Part shown: one piece after another, positions 5,693 to 9,574 of the stretch
How positions within the stretch are numbered: position 1 is the stretch's first letter
Layout of the letters: each line of letters begins with the position of its first letter
Assembly: GCA_031278735.1 (NCBI GenBank)
Contig: JAITJU010000050.1
Location: 1 to 9,574, forward strand
Source of the DNA: Zoogloeaceae bacterium
GTDB taxonomy: Bacteria > Pseudomonadota > Gammaproteobacteria > Burkholderiales > Rhodocyclaceae
Length of the DNA stretch: 9,574 nt
Direction: 5' to 3'
The notes under the pieces: model-generated
Databases searched by the model: none
Told to the model about the DNA's origin: nothing
Seen by the model: the letters and a program-made list of their open reading frames with translations, nothing else
Position numbers and translations under genes: made by a program

Positions 5693-6955
5693 TCATGGCG
5701 GGGCGGGCATTGCCGCCAATGCCGCGCGCACGGCGGCGACCCTGGCGGCGTGCAGGCGTTCCTGAATCCGTGTTTTATCGACAAGGCTGGCGGCGACGGC
5801 GCCGCCATCCACGCCGCAAAATGCCGCGGACGCTCGTTGCCAGAACTCGCGCGGCGGCCACGGCGCGTCTTCTTGCCCCAATCGTCCGCGCGCGTCGGCC
5901 TCGCACACTTGCAGCAATTCGGTGAAACGCTCTGGCCGCCGCTTGAGATCGCAGGCTTCCATGATGCGCGTCATCACCCCCGGCGTCAGCGTTTGCCTGC
6001 CGCCGACACAGTTTATTTTGCCGTGCTGGCGAATCGCCAGCCGGGCGAGATCGCGGCAGTCTACGGGCACCTTGAGACGTTCGCACAGGCGCTTCAGCGG
6101 CGCTTCACCGCGTTCCTCATGCCCGTGGTAGCGCGGCAGCAGTTGTGCGGGCGTCAGCGCCTTGCCCAGATCATGCGTCAGGGCGGCAAAGCGCGCGGCG
6201 AGCGAGAGCCGCATCCGCGCCGCCGCCGCCAGCGTCAGCAGAACATGCGCGCCCGCGTTGCCTTCCGGATGAAAATCGACGCGTTCCGGCACGTGGAACA
6301 GGGCGTCTATTTCCGGCATCAGGCGGGCGAGCGCGCCGCATTCGCGCAGGAGCGCCAACATGCGCTGCGGCGCGCGCTCCATCAGGCCGCGGGAAACTTC
6401 CCGCCACACCCGCTCCGGCGTCAGATGGTCGATTTCGCCGTTTTCCACCATGCGGCGCATCAGTTCCGCTGTTTCCGGCGCGAGCGAAAAATCACTGAAA
6501 CGGGCGGCAAAACGGGCAACCCGCAACAGACGCACCGGATCATCGACGAATGCCGCGCCGACATGCCGCAACACCCGCGCTTCCAGATCGGCGCGTCCGT
6601 GAAAAGGATCGACCAGCGCGCCGTCTTCGCCTCTTGCCATGGCGTTGATGGTCAAATCGCGCCGCGCCAGGTCTTCTTCCAGCGTGACTTCCGGCGCAGC
6701 GTAAAAGCAAAAGCCGTGATAACCCCTGCCGTCTTTTTTCTCGGTGCGCGCCAGCGCGTATTCCTCGTGTGTTTCCGGATGCAAAAAAACCGGAAAATCC
6801 TTGCCGACCGGCTTGAAGCCCCGCGCCAAAAGAATCTCCGGCGTCGCGCCGACCACCACATAATCCCTGTCCGACACCGGCTGCCCCATCATCTCATCAC
6901 GAACCGCGCCGCCCACGGCATAGATTTGCACGTCCTTTGCCCTTGAATCCGTCAT
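5693..6955 (-). CDS. cca: CCA-adding enzyme (tRNA nucleotidyltransferase) with HD domain
   Basis: This 420-residue protein adds or repairs the 3' CCA of tRNAs. The nucleotidyltransferase head shows GGAVRD at 15-20, the metal-binding pair D29/D31 in SDRDYVVVG, and [10 protein letters not shown] at 98-107. The nucleotide-recognition region includes [16 protein letters not shown] near 128-143, with the usual R-L-L-R-x-x-R-F-A form. An HD phosphohydrolase domain follows, with His251-Asp252 in LTHDLGK and an upstream His in the 210-230 region. That is the multifunctional proteobacterial type, close to the usual length of about 410. The ATG overlaps the stop of the upstream PilZ-like gene as ATGA (6955-6952), suggesting coupled translation. 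A perfect 7-bp stem (5706-5723) lies in the last codons, and a T7 run follows the stop, but they are too far apart for a normal terminator. Confidence 0.95.
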   Translation of the reverse strand: MTDSRAKDVQIYAVGGAVRDEMMGQPVSDRDYVVVGATPEILLARGFKPVGKDFPVFLHPETHEEYALARTEKKDGRGYHGFCFYAAPEVTLEEDLARRDLTINAMARGEDGALVDPFHGRADLEARVLRHVGAAFVDDPVRLLRVARFAARFSDFSLAPETAELMRRMVENGEIDHLTPERVWREVSRGLMERAPQRMLALLRECGALARLMPEIDALFHVPERVDFHPEGNAGAHVLLTLAAAARMRLSLAARFAALTHDLGKALTPAQLLPRYHGHEERGEAPLKRLCERLKVPVDCRDLARLAIRQHGKINCVGGRQTLTPGVMTRIMEACDLKRRPERFTELLQVCEADARGRLGQEDAPWPPREFWQRASAAFCGVDGGAVAASLVDKTRIQERLHAARVAAVRAALAAMPAPP

Positions 6956-8418
6956 TCCGCCAGCGCGAACATTTCAATGCAGCTGTTCTGCTCGCAGACT
7001 TCCAGGCGGGAAAGACTGCGGATTTTCTTGCTGCCGCTCAAGCGGATGGCGCAACTATTGCCCGTGACGGCGCCGGTGGGCGCAATCAGGGCGGACGCCT
7101 TGCGCAGGGAAGGATATTCCGGCAGCAACAGGATTGGCGTGCGAACGAAGCGGGATTCATCATCCACCAGCGTGACGGGAATGGCATCCAGCGCGACGAT
7201 TTGCAGGCCGATCTCGATGTGTTCGGGATTTTCCGAAATTGCCCAGCGCACCAGGCAGACCAGCCAGTCGGGACTGGCGTCCGGGCGCAGCGCCACTACG
7301 TCGCCGATGCGCACATGCCCAATCGTGCCGCTCAAGTGCATGAGCGCATAGCCGTCCGGGCTTTCGTTGATAATCATCCACTGGCTGATGTCGACTTCGC
7401 GCGCATTGTTTTTTTTCTGCAGAAGCTGGCAGAAACGCGCCAATCCCGCGCACAATTGGGCGCGTCGGTGATTGGCCTGCCGCCGTCTTGGAAAATGGCG
7501 CTTGCCCGGCACACCCCAGGCAATCGTCAGCCGTCGCAACACGCCTTGTCCGGCGGGCGTCTGCGCCACTTCCGGCAAATGCAGCGCCTCGGCGCCCGTG
7601 CCCGCGCTCAACGCTTCCAGGTCTTTTTTTGCTTGTTCGGCCACAGCCGCGGTGGAAAAATAAAATGCCCGATACCCGGACGGCAACGGTCGCCGCGTCA
7701 GCGCGAACAGCGCGAAATCACGCGCCGGCTCAATCCAGAACACCGTGTCGTCATCCTGCGGCATCTCTGCCGTAAGCGTTATCATGCTCGCGCATTTGCG
7801 CACATATTCCGCGACGAATTCCAGTTCATGCGCGGTGTAGGAAGTTGGCTGGGCGGAAGTCAGCAGCAGGGCTTCACGATAGGCGGCAAGAAGCGGGCGC
7901 TGGCGTTCGTCCGCGATCAGCGGCAACCTGAGGCTGTGCAGGTAAGCGCCGTGCAGCCGCTGCCAGATGCCCGCCTGCACGGGCGCGGCCACCAGATGAC
8001 TGGCGTAGATGTGCTGATAAAGGCAAAAGGCGATGCGCTCCATGAAGTTCAGGGCGATTTTCGGCTGTTGCTGTATCAGGAGGGGCGTCAGCAGAGTTTC
8101 ATGGGTTGTCGCCAGATTGTCGAGGAAATGTTGCAGCGCGCCTATCTGTTGGCGAAAGGCGCGTTCCAACGGAATGCGTATGCCGATGAAACGGCGCAAA
8201 AAAGGCTTCAGGTGCGCGCGAAAGGCGGCGACCAGTTTTTCCAGCATGGCTTGCTGCAAGGCGGCGTCTTTCATTTCCGCGCGCAGGGAAACCAGAACTT
8301 TTTCCAGTTCCGCGATGTCCAACGTTTCGGCTTCCTGCAGCAAGGACAGATATTCGAAAATCGCGCGCGCCCTTTTCTTGTCCGTCAGGGCATCGGTCAC
8401 GGGTTGGTCGGCCATCAT
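6952..8418 (-). CDS. Large uncharacterised protein with C-terminal PilZ-like domain
   Basis: The 488-residue protein has a long helical N-terminal part (about 10-300) that I cannot assign. A short Arg-rich stretch (about 308-319) follows, and then a beta-rich domain from about 343 to 405 that looks like PilZ. It carries NESPDG at 351-356 (the PilZ N/D-x-S-x-x-G motif), [11 protein letters not shown] at about 369-379, and a typical W-LVCLVRW ... IEIGLQIVA ending at about 385-409. The usual R-x-x-x-R upstream of that motif is not clear, so c-di-GMP binding is possible but not shown. GGAG lies 6 bases before the first ATG (8418); a second ATG follows directly. The stop overlaps the cca start, so the two are co-translated. 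No membrane segment is seen. A similar-length plus-strand reading across 6937-8580 has antisense-like composition and was discarded. Confidence 0.75.
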   Translation of the reverse strand: MMADQPVTDALTDKKRARAIFEYLSLLQEAETLDIAELEKVLVSLRAEMKDAALQQAMLEKLVAAFRAHLKPFLRRFIGIRIPLERAFRQQIGALQHFLDNLATTHETLLTPLLIQQQPKIALNFMERIAFCLYQHIYASHLVAAPVQAGIWQRLHGAYLHSLRLPLIADERQRPLLAAYREALLLTSAQPTSYTAHELEFVAEYVRKCASMITLTAEMPQDDDTVFWIEPARDFALFALTRRPLPSGYRAFYFSTAAVAEQAKKDLEALSAGTGAEALHLPEVAQTPAGQGVLRRLTIAWGVPGKRHFPRRRQANHRRAQLCAGLARFCQLLQKKNNAREVDISQWMIINESPDGYALMHLSGTIGHVRIGDVVALRPDASPDWLVCLVRWAISENPEHIEIGLQIVALDAIPVTLVDDESRFVRTPILLLPEYPSLRKASALIAPTGAVTGNSCAIRLSGSKKIRSLSRLEVCEQNSCIEMFALAE

Positions 8419-8454
8419 GGAAGACTCCGGTCAAAAGTGCGGAAAGCGCGTGAA

Positions 8455-8463
8455 ATTATGGCA
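8455..8463 (-). promoter_or_regulatory. Possible extended -10 promoter of the PilZ-like/cca/hydrolase operon
   Basis: On the minus strand 8463-8455 reads TGCCATAAT, an extended -10 element (TGnTATAAT) with one mismatch. A start near 8448 gives a leader of about 30 bases with the GGAG ribosome binding site. No good -35 is found at 16 to 18 bases, which extended -10 promoters can tolerate. A TTGACG at 8493-8488 is too far away, with a spacer of 27. Confidence 0.4.
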
Positions 8464-8522
8464 TGGCGCGCGGCTAACCGCTCATGTCGTCAAGCCGTAT
8501 TCTACGCCGGAGTCGTCCCGAT

Positions 8523-8540
8523 TTTCCTCATTCAAGGAAA
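8523..8540. repeat. Inverted repeat upstream of the PilZ-like gene
   Basis: TTTCCT and AGGAAA arms flank a 6-base centre, a perfect 6-bp dyad in the 181-base gap between topB and the PilZ-like gene, about 60 to 85 bases upstream of the candidate promoter. No U-run follows, so it is not a topB terminator. It could be a regulator binding site. I see nothing else identifiable in this gap apart from the candidate promoter, and no clear topB terminator. Confidence 0.3.
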
Positions 8541-8599
8541 TACTGAACAAGCGTCAAAAGCCTTTCCGGGTTCGTTTTGATCGGCGTGAATGCCTGTCG

Positions 8600-9574
8600 C
8601 TAATTTCTTGCTTCCTTCTGTCTGCCAGTTTTTTTTGTTTCGGTCCTGGGCGCGCGTTTTTCAAATTCAAAGCCCACCTTGCCATCCTTGTCAACAACAA
8701 GGAAGGCAGAAAATTTACGGCGTGTGCGGGCAGAGACGAATTCTTTCAGCAGATCCGTGCGTCCGTCCTGCAGCAGTTTTTGTATTTGCGCGCGCTCGAC
8801 GGGTTGTTGCAGGATGATCTTGCCGGAGCGGAAAGCGCAGCGCCTGTCCGCGCCCACGGATTTTTCGCAAACGTAGGCATTGCCGTGCTCATACACGGGA
8901 GCGCCGCACTTTGGGCATTTGCCAAGCGGCGTCTGCCCGGAAAAATCCGCCGGATCGCCGACATCATCGCTGGCGCCCTGGCCGAAGTCGAATTCGCTCT
9001 CGAAGCGGTCGTTCAGCTTCAGACTGGCGGCGAAGGGACGTCCCATCTTGTTGCGAAAGCCGACGAGCGGGCCGATTTTGCGTTCCGTGAGCAGGGTTTC
9101 GATTTCTTCGGGTTCAAACTGTCGTCCCGCGACGATTTTCCACAAGGAGAAATCGCAGGCGGAACACTGGAATTTCTTGTAATTCTCCCGCACCACGCCG
9201 CCGCACTTGGGGCAAGGCGCCTGCAGGACGCCGAAATCGCCGGGGATGGTGTCGGAGTCGTAGCTCTGGGCGCGCTCGACAATATGCCGCGTCATTCCCG
9301 CAATTTCGCGCATGAATTCCTGACGCGACATTTCGCCTTTTTCGATGCGCCCCAGCTTCCATTCCCATTCGCCAGTCAGTTCCGGCGCGGTCAGCTCGTT
9401 TACCCCCAGGCCGTTCAGCAACGTCAGCAGGGAAAACGCCTTTGCCGTGGGGATAAGCTCGCGTCCTTCGCGCAACATGTATTGTTCGGCGATCAGGTTT
9501 TCGATAATCTGCGCCCGCGTCGCTGGCGTGCCCAGGCCGCGGCCCGCCATCGCGGCCTTCAGTTCTTCGTCATC
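8600..9574 (-). CDS. topB: DNA topoisomerase III, C-terminal part (cut by window edge)
   Basis: The reading frame is open through the right edge (its first visible codons give DDEELKAAMAGRG), so the N-terminal Toprim and catalytic tyrosine regions lie outside the window; about 324 residues are present. GLGTPATRA at window residues 13-21 is the conserved type IA topoisomerase motif, followed by LIPTAKAF. Two C-terminal zinc-ribbon repeats follow. The first has cysteines at about 121, 124, 137 and 140 and then FSLWKIVAGR...GFRNKMGRPFAASLKL; the second has CPKCG, C and C at about 220, 223, 236 and 246, and then SGKII...RRKFSAFLVVDKDG. Both look like Toprim_Crpt-type repeats typical of TopB rather than TopA. 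The enzyme passes single strands to unlink DNA, usually acting with a RecQ helicase. An A8 run lies about 12 codons before the stop (TAG). Confidence 0.92.
   Translation of the reverse strand, partial: DDEELKAAMAGRGLGTPATRAQIIENLIAEQYMLREGRELIPTAKAFSLLTLLNGLGVNELTAPELTGEWEWKLGRIEKGEMSRQEFMREIAGMTRHIVERAQSYDSDTIPGDFGVLQAPCPKCGGVVRENYKKFQCSACDFSLWKIVAGRQFEPEEIETLLTERKIGPLVGFRNKMGRPFAASLKLNDRFESEFDFGQGASDDVGDPADFSGQTPLGKCPKCGAPVYEHGNAYVCEKSVGADRRCAFRSGKIILQQPVERAQIQKLLQDGRTDLLKEFVSARTRRKFSAFLVVDKDGKVGFEFEKRAPRTETKKTGRQKEARN

Noticed and set aside
5684..5723. Intrinsic terminator between cca and the hydrolase (7-bp stem GGCATTG/CAATGCC and a T7 run)
   Set aside because: About 14 to 15 bases separate the stem from the T-run, and the hydrolase has its own ribosome binding site 24 bases downstream in what looks like one operon.
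5642..6946. A 434-codon open frame on the plus strand across cca
   Set aside because: The minus-strand frame encodes an unmistakable CCA-adding enzyme with all motifs; the plus frame is its shadow.
6937..8580. A 547-codon open frame on the plus strand
   Set aside because: It is antisense to the PilZ-like gene and cca start. The product is rich in His, Gln, Arg and Phe as expected for the complement of GC-rich coding DNA, has no recognisable motif, and the minus strand has a ribosome binding site, an ATGA overlap and a PilZ-like motif.
8580..8599. Second possible sigma-28 -10 box (GCCGATCA on the minus strand) after topB
   Set aside because: The -35 position 11 bases away matches only 2 of 8 bases of TAAAGTTT.
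1..9574. CRISPR arrays, tRNA or rRNA genes, transposases, phage genes
   Set aside because: I found no regularly spaced repeats, cloverleaf signatures, rRNA-like segments, terminal inverted repeats or integrase/transposase motifs on either strand.

Overview
The window is GC-rich chromosomal DNA with tightly packed housekeeping genes and no sign of a phage, insertion sequence, CRISPR array, rRNA or tRNA gene. It most likely comes from a flagellated betaproteobacterium. The reasons are the betaproteobacterial flavour of the Pcm and MnmC proteins, a DUF721 (DciA-like) gene lying divergently beside an M23 envelope peptidase gene, a proteobacterial CCA enzyme with an HD domain, and a topoisomerase III with two C-terminal zinc-ribbon repeats. 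The genus cannot be named from this sequence.

Layout from left to right. The 5' part of pcm (protein-L-isoaspartate methyltransferase) runs off the left edge on the minus strand (1-292), preceded by an exact TATAAT box. Next come a DUF721/DciA-like gene (minus, 376-849) and a membrane-anchored M23/LytM peptidase (plus, 862-1770), whose start codons are only 12 bases apart. mnmC (plus, 1792-3708) follows 21 bases after the peptidase and encodes the bifunctional enzyme that finishes mnm5s2U34 in the tRNA wobble position. A 179-base convergent gap (3709-3887) holds a terminator-like hairpin and a short fragment resembling the N-terminus of a BrnT/DUF497 toxin.

The right half is all minus strand. 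Read in the direction of transcription, topB (topoisomerase III, 3' part only, 8600-9574) comes first. It is followed by a probable operon: a 488-residue protein with a C-terminal PilZ-like domain (6952-8418), cca (5693-6955, overlapping it by ATGA) and an alpha/beta hydrolase (4835-5668, after 24 bases). A long bulged hairpin lies just after the hydrolase. Last is an unrecognised 229-residue protein (3888-4577) preceded by a near-consensus sigma-28 (FliA) flagellar promoter.

The most interesting signal is that sigma-28 promoter: its -35 half matches TAAAGTTT in all 8 positions, its -10 half matches GCCGATAA in 6 of 8, and the spacer is exactly 11. It places a protein of unknown function in the flagellar regulon, and lies near a gene for a possible c-di-GMP-responsive PilZ-like protein. 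I do not see a clearly new multi-gene system. The rest is ordinary chromosome with a few unusual local arrangements, listed below.
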